This document shows positions 42,726 through 51,003 of a stretch of 64,000 nucleotides of DNA, in pieces (within the stretch, counting starts at the first letter, position 1; the number at the start of each line of letters is the position of its first letter). The notes under the pieces are model-generated. The model made no database searches. It was given only the letters and a program-made list of their open reading frames with translations, and was not told the origin of the DNA. Source of the stretch: Microlunatus panaciterrae (GTDB lineage: Bacteria; Actinomycetota; Actinomycetes; Propionibacteriales; Propionibacteriaceae); the NCBI RefSeq assembly GCF_016907535.1, contig NZ_JAFBCF010000001.1:868001-932000 (forward strand). The letters run 5' to 3'. Both the position numbers and the translations under genes were made by a program.

Positions 42726-44069
42726 TTGCCCAGAATCCTGGTACGCGCGCACAAGAACCCGTTCATGGTGGCGTCGGCGGAGAAGACCCTTTCCGACAAC
42801 CTGATCGGTCAGAACACCGGGAACCTGGTCTTCAGCCAGGCCGTCTACCGACTGCTCTCCACCACCGACAACACCCTCTCCACCGGCGGCATCGGCAGCG
42901 GCACAGTCGCGGAGGAGCTGAGTGAGAAGTACGACCATGTCGTGGTGCCCTTGGCCAATGCGTTCCGCCCCAAGTATGTGGAGCGGCTCGACACGATGAG
43001 CGCGATCTTCGAGAAGCTCACCATCCCGGTCACCGTTCTCGGCGTCGGCGCCCAGGCCTCGCTGGAAGGCGAGCAGCGCAACGCTGACCTGCTCGAACCC
43101 GCGGTTCGCCGCTTCGTCCGGGCGGTGCTCAGACGATCGGGCTCGATCGGCGTCCGGGGTGAGTTCACCCAGCAGTACCTGAAGTCGCTGGGGTTCGGCG
43201 ACAGCGACGTCGAGGTGATCGGCTGCCCGTCGATGTTCATGTACGGACCGGATCTCAAGATCAGCAAGAAGGTGGAGTCACTCGGCCCCGACTCCCCCAT
43301 CGCCTTGAATATCTCCCCGTACGTGAAGGAGATGGGGCCGATCTCGCTTCGGCACGCGGAGCGTTACCCCAACCTGGTTTACATGGCACAGAACCTGTCG
43401 TCGCTGGAGCTGCTGCTCGAGGGCCACTACCCGATGGGCAAGAAGTCCCCGATGCGGACGTCGGGCGTTCCGGTGACGCTGGAGCATCCGCTGATCCGGC
43501 AGGACCGGGTGCGCTTTTTCCTCGACCCGTCCACCTGGTTCGAGCACCTGGCCCAGTACGACTTCTCCTTCGGCACCCGCATCCACGGCAACATCGCCGC
43601 ACTGCTGGCTGGAACACCCGCACTGCTGCTGGCCCACGACTCCCGCACCCTCGAACTGGCGGAGTATCACCACATCCCGCACCGGTTGATCTCCGACCTG
43701 CCCCGGGACGTGGACGCCGCCGACCTCTATGCGGCCGCCGACTGGGAGCCGCTGAACGAGGCGCACCACGACAACTGGGTGAGGTTCAGCGGGTTCCTGG
43801 CCCGGCACCAGCTGACGCACGTCTACCAGCCCGGTCAGAGCGCGGAGATGTTCGACGCCACTTTGGCGGCGACGGAGTTCCCTCCTCCGGTGCGCACGCT
43901 GATGGGCGCCACCCCGGAGGAGCTGTACGCCATGAAGCGGGAGCTGGCCGAGGCGCATCATTCGAGGAAGGAGGCGCTGAAGGCCATGACGTCACGAGCG
44001 GTCCCACAGAACGTCACCGACTACGTCAGGCTGGCCGCACGACGGATGGTGCGCCGGGTGCGCCGCTGA
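42726..44069 (+). CDS. Polysaccharide pyruvyl transferase family protein
   Basis: 447-residue protein of the polysaccharide pyruvyl transferase family, which adds ketal-linked pyruvate to surface glycans. Landmarks are LGVGAQASLEGEQRN near residue 100, IGVRGEFTQQYLKSLGF near 140, IALNISPYV near 195, and FSFGTRIHGNIAALLAGTP near 280, the conserved C-terminal signature. The TTG start at 42726 has GAGGAA eight bases before it; no closer ATG exists in frame. The gene is isolated from other polysaccharide genes in the window, so the acceptor is unknown. It ends six bases from the convergent pirin gene. Confidence 0.82.
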   Translation: MPRILVRAHKNPFMVASAEKTLSDNLIGQNTGNLVFSQAVYRLLSTTDNTLSTGGIGSGTVAEELSEKYDHVVVPLANAFRPKYVERLDTMSAIFEKLTIPVTVLGVGAQASLEGEQRNADLLEPAVRRFVRAVLRRSGSIGVRGEFTQQYLKSLGFGDSDVEVIGCPSMFMYGPDLKISKKVESLGPDSPIALNISPYVKEMGPISLRHAERYPNLVYMAQNLSSLELLLEGHYPMGKKSPMRTSGVPVTLEHPLIRQDRVRFFLDPSTWFEHLAQYDFSFGTRIHGNIAALLAGTPALLLAHDSRTLELAEYHHIPHRLISDLPRDVDAADLYAAADWEPLNEAHHDNWVRFSGFLARHQLTHVYQPGQSAEMFDATLAATEFPPPVRTLMGATPEELYAMKRELAEAHHSRKEALKAMTSRAVPQNVTDYVRLAARRMVRRVRR

Positions 44070-44075
44070 TCGACC

Positions 44076-45056
44076 TCAGGCGCGGCCCCGCGGCACGTGC
44101 GGCATGATCGCGTTCGGCGGGACGACCCCGAGCCGGCCCTGCTGGTAGTCCTCGATGGTCTCGACCAGCTGCTCGCGAGTGTTCATGACGAACGGGCCGT
44201 ACTGGACCATCGGCTCGCCGATCGGCTGACCGCCCAGGACGATGGCCTCCATCGCCTTGGTCCGCGAGTCCTGCTTGCGGTCCGCTGCCAGCGTGATCCG
44301 CTGCCCCGCGCCGAGCACCGCCAGCTGGCCCGCGTGGATGGGCCGCTGTTCGGCTCCCACCGTGCCCGACCCTGCCATCACATACACCAGCGCGTTGTAG
44401 CTCGGCTGCCACGGCAGCGACAGTCGACCGTCAGGGTTGATCGACGCATGCAGCACCGTGATCGGCGTGTGCGTCGACCCCGGCCCGACATGACCGTCGA
44501 CGTCACCGGCGATGACGCGGATCAGCGAGTCACCGTCGGCACCGGCCAGCAGCTTGACGTCGTCGGGCTGCAGCCCCTGGTAGGCGGGCGCGGTGAACTT
44601 GTCCTTGGCGGGCAGGTTGACCCACAGCTGGAAGCCGTGGAACAGGCCGCCGGCCTCCACCAGCTCCTCGGGCGGCGTCTCGATGTGCAGCAGCCCCGAG
44701 CCCGCCGTCATCCACTGGGTTCCGCCCTCGGTGATGACGCCGCCACCACCGTGGCTGTCCTGGTGAACGAACTGCCCCTCGATCAGGTAGGTCACCGTCT
44801 CGAAGCCACGGTGCGGGTGCCAGGGAGTCCCCTTCGGCTCACCGGCCTGATAGTCGACCTCACCCATGTGGTCCATCATGATGAACGGGTCCAGTCGCTG
44901 GTAGCTGATGCCGGCCATCGTGCGCCGCACCGGGAACCCCTCGCCCTCGTAGCCTTCGGGGGCGGTCGACACCGCGAGTACCGGCCGTTCGACCTCATCC
45001 AGCCGCGCCGCCCGCACCCGGGGCAGGGTCATCGTGTCCGCCGTCACTGCAGCCAT
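44076..45056 (-). CDS. Pirin family protein
   Basis: 326-residue bicupin of the pirin family. The metal-binding residues of the N-terminal cupin are in WHPHRGFETVTYLIEG near residue 80 and GSGLLHIETPPEE near 122. Pirins are iron-containing; some have quercetinase activity, others act in redox or transcription control. I use the ATG at 45056 because GAGGAG lies about six bases upstream; the GTG at 45062 would place the ribosome binding site against the start. A good promoter lies at 45085-45114 with an overlapping imperfect palindrome, so expression is probably regulated. Confidence 0.87.
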   Translation of the reverse strand: MAAVTADTMTLPRVRAARLDEVERPVLAVSTAPEGYEGEGFPVRRTMAGISYQRLDPFIMMDHMGEVDYQAGEPKGTPWHPHRGFETVTYLIEGQFVHQDSHGGGGVITEGGTQWMTAGSGLLHIETPPEELVEAGGLFHGFQLWVNLPAKDKFTAPAYQGLQPDDVKLLAGADGDSLIRVIAGDVDGHVGPGSTHTPITVLHASINPDGRLSLPWQPSYNALVYVMAGSGTVGAEQRPIHAGQLAVLGAGQRITLAADRKQDSRTKAMEAIVLGGQPIGEPMVQYGPFVMNTREQLVETIEDYQQGRLGVVPPNAIMPHVPRGRA

Positions 45057-45070
45057 GTTCACTCCTCGTC

Positions 45071-45114
45071 TGATTTAAGATTCAACTATATGTCATAACC
45101 GCTGTCGGCGGCAA
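45071..45114 (-). promoter_or_regulatory. Sigma-70-like promoter and imperfect palindrome upstream of pirin
   Basis: On the minus strand TTGCCG (45109-45114) and TATAGT (45085-45090) are 18 bases apart, a fair housekeeping promoter. TTGAATCTTAAATCAG just downstream is an AT-rich, imperfect inverted repeat (TTGA-N8-TCAG) that would overlap the transcription start; MarR-type repressors favour such sites, but none is encoded nearby. Confidence 0.6.
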
Positions 45115-45209
45115 CGTATTCCGGGAGCGTGAACGCCAACAGCACCGCGGCAGGATTGGGCTCTGCGGCGCGGGGTACGTTGAGGGCCCACTGCCCTGAA
45201 AGGACCATC

Positions 45210-45692
45210 GTGTTCCAGACCTCGCCACTGGCGATCTACCTCAACGACCATCTGACCGGGGCGACCGGGGGCGTGGAGCTCAGCCGTCGGCTGACGCGCG
45301 GTGCGAAGGGCACCGCTCATGAGTCGACCCTGCAACGGCTGTCGATTGAGATCGCCGAGGACCGGGACACGCTGAAGCGCATCATGGCGGATCTCCAGGT
45401 GACGGCAGACCCGGTGCGGGAGCTGATCGGCTGGGCGGGCGAGAAGGTCGGCCGGCTGAAGCCGAACGGACACCTGATCACCCGGTCACCGCTGAGCACC
45501 CTGCTCGAGGTCGAGATGCTGCGGTTGGGGGTCGAGGGCAAGGTGTGCCTGTGGCGTTCGCTCACTGCGATCGCCGCTCAGCGGCCGGTTCTCGATGCCG
45601 CCGAGCTGGTCGGTCTCACCGACCGCGGCGAGAGCCAGAGCTCCGAGCTCGAGACGATCCGGGTGGAGCTGGCCAAGGAGCGGTTGATCTAG
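45210..45692 (+). CDS. Conserved hypothetical protein, 160 residues
   Basis: Helical soluble protein without a recognisable domain. The start is placed at the GTG at 45210, with AAAGGA six bases upstream, giving VFQTSPLAIYLNDHLTG; the extra frame to 45129 is unsupported. The body contains QRLSIEIAEDRDTLKRIMAD and VEMLRLGVEGKVCLWRSL, suggesting a helical bundle. It precedes mshA on the same strand by about 95 bases. Similar proteins appear in other actinobacteria, but I cannot assign a function. Confidence 0.6.
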   Translation: MFQTSPLAIYLNDHLTGATGGVELSRRLTRGAKGTAHESTLQRLSIEIAEDRDTLKRIMADLQVTADPVRELIGWAGEKVGRLKPNGHLITRSPLSTLLEVEMLRLGVEGKVCLWRSLTAIAAQRPVLDAAELVGLTDRGESQSSELETIRVELAKERLI

Positions 45693-45787
45693 CTCTTCGA
45701 CAGACGCAGAGTGCGGAGGGATAACGACCTGTCCCACTCTGCAGCCCACCTGCGGTTGGAAGGTCGCGGCGCGGCAGGATGGGACGC

Positions 45788-47029
45788 ATGAGGTCAGCGG
45801 AGTACCCACGGCGGGTGGCCATGATCAGCATGCACACATCGCCGCTGGAGACGCCGGGGGTCGGCGATGCGGGCGGGCTCAACGTCTACGTGGCCGAGGT
45901 CGCGCGTCGACTGGGAGCACGCGGGGTCGAGATCGACGTGTTCACCCGCCGCACAGACCCGAACACACCCGACGAGGTCTCTCCGCACGAGAACGTCCGC
46001 GTCATCCAGCTCGCCGCCGGCCCCGCCAAGGCCATGTCCAAGGAGGACCTGCCACCGCTGGTCAACGAGTTCGCGGCCCGGCTCGATGCGCGCACCGAGG
46101 ACTACGACCTGATCCACTCGCACTACTGGCTGTCCGGCCTGGCGGGGCTGGGGCTGGCGGCCCGCCGCGAGATTCCCCTGGTGCACACCATGCACACGAT
46201 GGCGCGGGTGAAGAACGCCAGCCGTGCCGATGATCATCTGGTCGAGCCGGACGTCCGAGAGGAGGGCGAGGCCGCCATCGTCCGAGCGGCCGAGGTGCTG
46301 ACCGCGAACACCCCGGACGAGGCGCTCGAGCTGCAGGAGCACTACGGCGCCCGCGAGGAGCAGCTGGCGATCGTGCCGCCCGGGGTCGACCTTGACCGGT
46401 TCCATCCCTGCAACCGATCACGCACCCGCGAGCAGCTCGGCATCGACCAAGATCATCAGGTGATCGTCTTCGTCGGCCGGATCCAGCCGCTCAAGGCCCC
46501 TGACGTGCTCATCCAGGCTGTCGGCGAACTGGTCCGTCGAGATCCGGAACGGCGTCACAGGTTGCGGTTGATGATCATCGGCAGCCCCAGCGGCCCGGAG
46601 TCCTCCTGGGCCGACACCCTTCCAGGTCTGGTCGGGTCGCTGGGTCTGGACGGCATCGTCGAGTTCCGACCGCACTCACCTCGCGACCAGCTGTTCCGCT
46701 GGTACTGCGCCTCCGATGTGGTCGGAGTGCCGTCCTACAACGAGTCGTTCGGGCTGGTGGCGCTGGAGGCACAGGCGTGCGGGCGGCCGGTGGTCGCGAC
46801 CGACGTCGGCGGGCTGAGGCACGCTGTCGATGACGAGAGCACCGGACTGCTCGTACACGGACACGACCCGGAGCGTTGGGCCGACGCCCTGTCCAGGATC
46901 CTGGACGACCCTGAGCTGGCGGTCGAACTCGGCCGCAACGCAGCCACCCACGCCGCCCGGTTCAGCTGGGACAACTCCGCCAAGGCCACCCTCGACGCCT
47001 ACCACAGCGCCCGGCTGGCCGTCTCCTGA
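45788..47029 (+). CDS. mshA: D-inositol-3-phosphate glycosyltransferase, MshA
   Basis: GT4 glycosyltransferase that joins GlcNAc to inositol 3-phosphate, the first step of mycothiol synthesis. The N-terminal ISMHTSPLETPGVGDAGGLN is the family hallmark and binds donor and acceptor; THTMHT-like VHTMHTMARVKN, VPPGVDLDRFHP and the E-x7-E region SYNESFGLVALEAQ follow. Length (413 residues) is normal. I place the start at the ATG at 45788 with AGGA eight bases upstream; an ATG three codons earlier is equally in frame. No other msh gene is in the window, as mycothiol genes are usually scattered. A mycothiol-type isomerase-family protein is encoded at 54971-55759. Confidence 0.88.
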   Translation: MRSAEYPRRVAMISMHTSPLETPGVGDAGGLNVYVAEVARRLGARGVEIDVFTRRTDPNTPDEVSPHENVRVIQLAAGPAKAMSKEDLPPLVNEFAARLDARTEDYDLIHSHYWLSGLAGLGLAARREIPLVHTMHTMARVKNASRADDHLVEPDVREEGEAAIVRAAEVLTANTPDEALELQEHYGAREEQLAIVPPGVDLDRFHPCNRSRTREQLGIDQDHQVIVFVGRIQPLKAPDVLIQAVGELVRRDPERRHRLRLMIIGSPSGPESSWADTLPGLVGSLGLDGIVEFRPHSPRDQLFRWYCASDVVGVPSYNESFGLVALEAQACGRPVVATDVGGLRHAVDDESTGLLVHGHDPERWADALSRILDDPELAVELGRNAATHAARFSWDNSAKATLDAYHSARLAVS

Positions 47030-47116
47030 CATCGGTCGTCCGCTAGCGTGGGCCCTGAACTTCGCCAGACCCCAGATCATGAACCGCCGACCCCCACTCG
47101 ATCCCCGAGGAGCCCG

Positions 47117-48109
47117 ATGACCTACGTCGCCGCCGACGACCGCTATGACGCCATGCCCTACCGCCGGGTCGGCACCAGCGGGCTGAAACTGCCCGCGGTG
47201 TCCCTCGGCCTCTGGCACAACTTCGGCAGCGAGAAGCCGTTCGAGGACCAGGGGGCCATCCTCCGCAGGGCCTTCGACCTTGGCGTGACGCATTTCGACC
47301 TGGCCAACAACTATGGTCCGCCGCCGGGCGAGGCGGAGCTGAACTTCGGTGAGCACCTGGCGCGCGACCTCAAGCCGTACCGCGACGAGATGATCATCTC
47401 GACCAAGGCCGGATACCTGATGTGGCCGGGCCCGTACGGGGAATGGGGGTCGCGGAAGTATCTCCTCTCCAGCCTGGACCAGAGTCTGAAGCGGATGGGC
47501 GTCGACTACGTCGACATCTTCTACTCGCACCGCCCCGACCCGGACACCCCGATGGCCGAGACGATGGGGGCACTGCACTCCGCAGTGGAACAGGGCAAGG
47601 CCCTCTACGTCGGTATCTCCAGCTATTCACCGGAGCAGACCCGGGAGGCTGCCGAAATCCTCGCCCAGCTGGGGACCCCGCTGCTGATCCACCAGCCGTC
47701 GTACTCGATGTTCAACCGCTGGGTCGAGGACGGGCTGCTCGACACCCTGGACCAGTTGGGTGCCGGCTCGATCGCGTTCTCCCCGTTGGCGCAGGGTCTG
47801 CTGACCAGCCGCTACCTGAACGGCATCCCGGCCGACTCGCGGGCGGCCGGCAACAGCCCCTTCCTCAGCGGCGAGCGGATCACCGAGGAGGTCCTGGGCA
47901 AGGTCCGGCCGTTGAACGCGATCGCCGAGCGGCGCGGTCAGACGCTCGCCCAGATGGCCATCGCCTGGGTGCTCCGCGGCGGACGCGTCACCTCGGCACT
48001 GGTCGGCGCCAGCAGCGTTCGCCAGCTCGAGGACAGTGTCGCGGCCACCCACAACCTGGAGTTCAGCGACGACGAGCTCGCGGAGATCGAGCAGTACGCC
48101 AAGGCCTAA
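47117..48109 (+). CDS. Aldo/keto reductase (YghZ-like)
   Basis: 330-residue aldo/keto reductase close to the YghZ/L-glyceraldehyde-3-phosphate reductase group. The catalytic Asp and Tyr are in THFDLANNYGPPPGEAE near residue 60, the Lys in ISTKAGYLMWPGPYG, a loop characteristic of this group, and the His in IFYSHRPDPDTP. Cofactor binding is in VGASSVRQLEDSV. GAGGAG precedes the ATG at 47117. The stop codon overlaps that of the convergent GH15 gene. A role in aldehyde or methylglyoxal reduction is possible but not proved. Confidence 0.88.
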   Translation: MTYVAADDRYDAMPYRRVGTSGLKLPAVSLGLWHNFGSEKPFEDQGAILRRAFDLGVTHFDLANNYGPPPGEAELNFGEHLARDLKPYRDEMIISTKAGYLMWPGPYGEWGSRKYLLSSLDQSLKRMGVDYVDIFYSHRPDPDTPMAETMGALHSAVEQGKALYVGISSYSPEQTREAAEILAQLGTPLLIHQPSYSMFNRWVEDGLLDTLDQLGAGSIAFSPLAQGLLTSRYLNGIPADSRAAGNSPFLSGERITEEVLGKVRPLNAIAERRGQTLAQMAIAWVLRGGRVTSALVGASSVRQLEDSVAATHNLEFSDDELAEIEQYAKA

Positions 48110-49893
48110 CGTTCCCGGCCGGTGCCGGCCAGGGCATCGGCGGCCCGGACCAGGGCCAGGTGGGACAGCGCCTGTGGGGTGTTGCCCGCCTGGCGCCGGG
48201 CCTTGACGTCGTACTCCTCCGACAGCAGGCCGACATCGTTGGCGAAGCCGACCAGCCGGTCCATCAGTTCGGTGGCATCGTCCACCCGGTCGGTCCGGGC
48301 GTACTGCTCCACCAGCCAGAACGAGCACGCCAGGAACGGGTGCTCCCCCGGCGGCAGCCCGTCCACGTTGTGCTCGGTCCGGTAGCGCAGCAACAGACCG
48401 TCCTGCAGCAGCTCCTCCTCGAGAGCCTTGACCGTGCCGAGCATCCGCTCGGAGTCGGGCGCACAGAACCCGACCTGGGGTAGCTGCAGCAGCGACGCGT
48501 CGACCCCCGTACTGCCGTAGTACTGGGTGTAGCAGCCGCGGGCACTGTCGAAACCCCTCTGCTCGATCTCCTGCCGCAGCTCGTCTCGGAGTCTGGCCCA
48601 GCGGTCGGCGGGTCCCGGAAAGCCGTGCTCCTGGACGGCCCGGACGCCACGGTCCAGGGCTGCCCAGGTCATCACCCGCGAGTGCACGAAGTGCTGCTCC
48701 TGGCCGCGGATCTCCCAGATGCCCGAGTCGCGGCGATGCAGGTTGTTCTCCACGTAGCCGAGCAGGGCCCGCTGGAGTGGCCAGGAGAACTCCCCCTCCT
48801 CGATCCCGGAGCGGCGGGCCGAGTCCAGCGCCACCATCACCTCCCCCACCACGTCGGCCTGAAACTGGTCGACCGCGCCGTTGCCGACGCGTACCGGGCG
48901 GGCGCCCTGGTAGCCGGGCAACCAGGTCAGCTCCCGTTCGGGCAGCAGCCGTTCGCCGGCCACGCCGTACATGATCTGGATGTCCTGCGGATCGCCGGCG
49001 ATGGCCCGCAACAGCCAGGAGCGCCAGTTGAGCGCCTCGGTCCGGTAGCCGTGCGACAGCAGAGCCTCGAGCGTGAGAGCAGCGTCGCGCAGCCAGCTGT
49101 AGCGGTAGTCCCAGTTGCGGGAGCCGCCGAACTGCTCGGGCAGCGAGGTGGTGGCGGCGGCGACGATCCCGCCGGTGTCCTCGTGGGTCAGTGCCCGCAG
49201 CACCAGCAGGGACCGGACCACCTCGGCCTCGTAGGGCCCCGGGCAATCGGAGTTGGCTGCCCAGGCCTGCCACCACTCGCGGGTGGCCCAGATCCCGGCG
49301 TCCACGTCCGGCAGCTCCGGCACCTCGCGATACGACGGGTACCACATCAGGGACAGGTCCACCTGCTCGCCTTCCGAGACCTCGAACACCCCTCGGTGCA
49401 CGTGGTCGGTGGCCCTCGGCAGCTGGCCGCCGCGCAGTACCAGGGCATTGGGGCCGGCCGCCGCGATCAGGCACTCCCGCCCCTGAGCGTCATGGCTGCG
49501 ACGGACCCACGGCAGCGAGGTGGAGTAGTCGAACCGCATCACCAGCTCCTGGCAGAGCTCGACGGTGCCGGCGACACCGGTCACCCGCCGAACGATCTCG
49601 GCCTTGCGGTCGTGCAACGGCATGACGTCGGTGACCGTGACGACACCGGTCGACGTCTCCCACACCGTCTCCAGGATGAACGTGTCCGGGTGGTAGTGGC
49701 GGTGGCTCGTCGCCATCTCGTCGGTCGGCGCCAACAGCCACCGGCCGTGCTCGGGCCCTCCCAGCAGGGCGCCGAAGATGGACGGGGAGTCGAACCGCGG
49801 CAGGCAGAGCCAGTCGATGCTGCCGTCGCGACCGACCAAGGCCGCCGTGTGGCAGTCTCCGATCAGCGCGTAGTCCTCGATGGGTAGGGGCAC
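48106..49893 (-). CDS. GH15 family glycoside hydrolase (glucoamylase/trehalase-like)
   Basis: 595-residue intracellular GH15 protein. It opens with PIEDYALIGDCHTAALVGRD and SIDWLCLPRFDSPS, the beta-sandwich of actinobacterial trehalase/glucoamylase-like members; the alpha/alpha-barrel catalytic domain has GGSRNWDYRYSWLRDAA near residue 265 and EHPFLACSFWLVEQYAR near 515. No signal peptide is seen, so it acts on internal alpha-glucosides, perhaps trehalose. GTG at 49893 is taken; GTG at 49917 would add eight residues. The stop shares bases with the convergent aldo/keto reductase stop. Trehalase versus maltodextrin specificity is unresolved. Confidence 0.85.
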   Translation of the reverse strand: MPLPIEDYALIGDCHTAALVGRDGSIDWLCLPRFDSPSIFGALLGGPEHGRWLLAPTDEMATSHRHYHPDTFILETVWETSTGVVTVTDVMPLHDRKAEIVRRVTGVAGTVELCQELVMRFDYSTSLPWVRRSHDAQGRECLIAAAGPNALVLRGGQLPRATDHVHRGVFEVSEGEQVDLSLMWYPSYREVPELPDVDAGIWATREWWQAWAANSDCPGPYEAEVVRSLLVLRALTHEDTGGIVAAATTSLPEQFGGSRNWDYRYSWLRDAALTLEALLSHGYRTEALNWRSWLLRAIAGDPQDIQIMYGVAGERLLPERELTWLPGYQGARPVRVGNGAVDQFQADVVGEVMVALDSARRSGIEEGEFSWPLQRALLGYVENNLHRRDSGIWEIRGQEQHFVHSRVMTWAALDRGVRAVQEHGFPGPADRWARLRDELRQEIEQRGFDSARGCYTQYYGSTGVDASLLQLPQVGFCAPDSERMLGTVKALEEELLQDGLLLRYRTEHNVDGLPPGEHPFLACSFWLVEQYARTDRVDDATELMDRLVGFANDVGLLSEEYDVKARRQAGNTPQALSHLALVRAADALAGTGRER

Positions 49894-50063
49894 CTGTCCA
49901 TCTTGCCTGACCTTCACCCTGAAACCCCGGATCCGGTTGCTGCCGCGCGGAGCACTTCCCGCCTGCGGGCTTCCCTCGTGACGCATCCACATCCGCGATC
50001 TCAGGTTTCCACAGCAACACTGCTCGACCGCTCGATCCGCCGCGCCATCCGCAACCTTCCGGT

Positions 50064-50960
50064 ATGAAGGCAGAGATCGCCCGAGTCCTGACGCTCCAGG
50101 GCGGGGTGCTCGCGCGCCGCGAGCATCCCGAGTTGGCACGGCAGCTGGACTGGCTCGTCCGTCGCGGCGAGCTGGCCCACATCCTGCCCGGGGTCTACGT
50201 GCTGCCCGAGCTGCGGCAGGACGCACTGGTGCGGATCAGAGCAGCCATGGAATGGGTGCCGGAGGGAGTGCTCACCGGCCGAGCCGCCGCCAAGGTGAGC
50301 TTCTGGGAGGAGCTGCGGGTAGAGAGCGTCACGATGGCCGTGCGCAGTGGCCGGGCGAGCCGACCGGGGTTCCAGCTGTCCCGTCGGACGATCCCGGCCG
50401 AACAGGTCCGTCGGCGGCTCAGGTTGTGCTTCACGGCACCCGCGCTGACTGCCGTCGACCTGGCAGCCGACCTTGGCGGTGACGCGATCGACCGGGTGCT
50501 CCGCACCGGCTTCGCCACCCTCGAAGACCTGCAGCGGGCGATGGCCCAGTCCCCGGGTCGGCCGGGAAACAAGGACCGCCGCACGCTCCTGCTGGACTCG
50601 CGGGACCGCCCCTGGTCGGCGGCGGAGCGTCGGACCCATCGGCTTCTCCGCGCTGCCGGCATCACCGGCTGGCAGGCGAACTTCTGGGTCGAGCTCCCCG
50701 ACGGCGGCGTCTTCCTCGATGTCGCCTTCGTCCGGGCGAGAGTGGCGCTCGAGGTCGACGGTTGGGAGTTCCATGGCCGGATCAAGGCCGACTTCGAGCG
50801 GACCTGGCGTCGGCACAATGCTCTGGTCGCCGCCGGCTGGCGGGTGTTGCACATCACCTGGCAGCAGCTCGTCGACGAGCCGGACTGGGTGATCGCCCGG
50901 ATCCGCGACGTGCTCGACTCTGAAAATCCGGATCCGAACACGAGCGGGCGGCTGGGCTGA
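50064..50960 (+). CDS. AbiEi-like N-terminal / DUF559 nuclease-like protein
   Basis: 298 residues. The N-terminal ~70 residues resemble the winged-helix of AbiEi-type antitoxins (GGVLARREHPELARQLDWLV, GVYVLP). The C-terminal ~100 residues match DUF559, a Vsr-like endonuclease fold, with FLDVAFVRARVALEVDGWEFH and WRVLHITWQQL. This combination is common in actinobacterial genomes and is usually orphan; it may be a relic of a toxin-antitoxin or restriction gene or a DNA-binding regulator. ATG at 50064. The catalytic glutamate in EVDGWE is present; activity is untested. It is convergent with glnE. Confidence 0.75.
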   Translation: MKAEIARVLTLQGGVLARREHPELARQLDWLVRRGELAHILPGVYVLPELRQDALVRIRAAMEWVPEGVLTGRAAAKVSFWEELRVESVTMAVRSGRASRPGFQLSRRTIPAEQVRRRLRLCFTAPALTAVDLAADLGGDAIDRVLRTGFATLEDLQRAMAQSPGRPGNKDRRTLLLDSRDRPWSAAERRTHRLLRAAGITGWQANFWVELPDGGVFLDVAFVRARVALEVDGWEFHGRIKADFERTWRRHNALVAAGWRVLHITWQQLVDEPDWVIARIRDVLDSENPDPNTSGRLG

Positions 50961-50981
50961 GCGTGCTGTCGGCCTCAGTGA

Positions 50982-51003
50982 CGCAACTGGATCCAGGTTC
51001 TCA
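50982..51003 (-). repeat. AACCTGGATCCAGTTGCG element at the glnE stop codon
   Basis: On the minus strand this element begins with the TGA stop of glnE followed by GAACCTGGATCCAGTTGCG. Eighteen bases (AACCTGGATCCAGTTGCG) are identical to the element after map at 63802-63823. CTGGATCCAG inside it is a perfect palindrome. Confidence 0.9.

Noticed and set aside
48106-50226. 706-residue form of the GH15 protein
   Set aside because: The first ~110 residues are Arg/Ala-rich without the GH15 fold and overlap the divergent DUF559 gene; the family starts at PIEDYALIGD.
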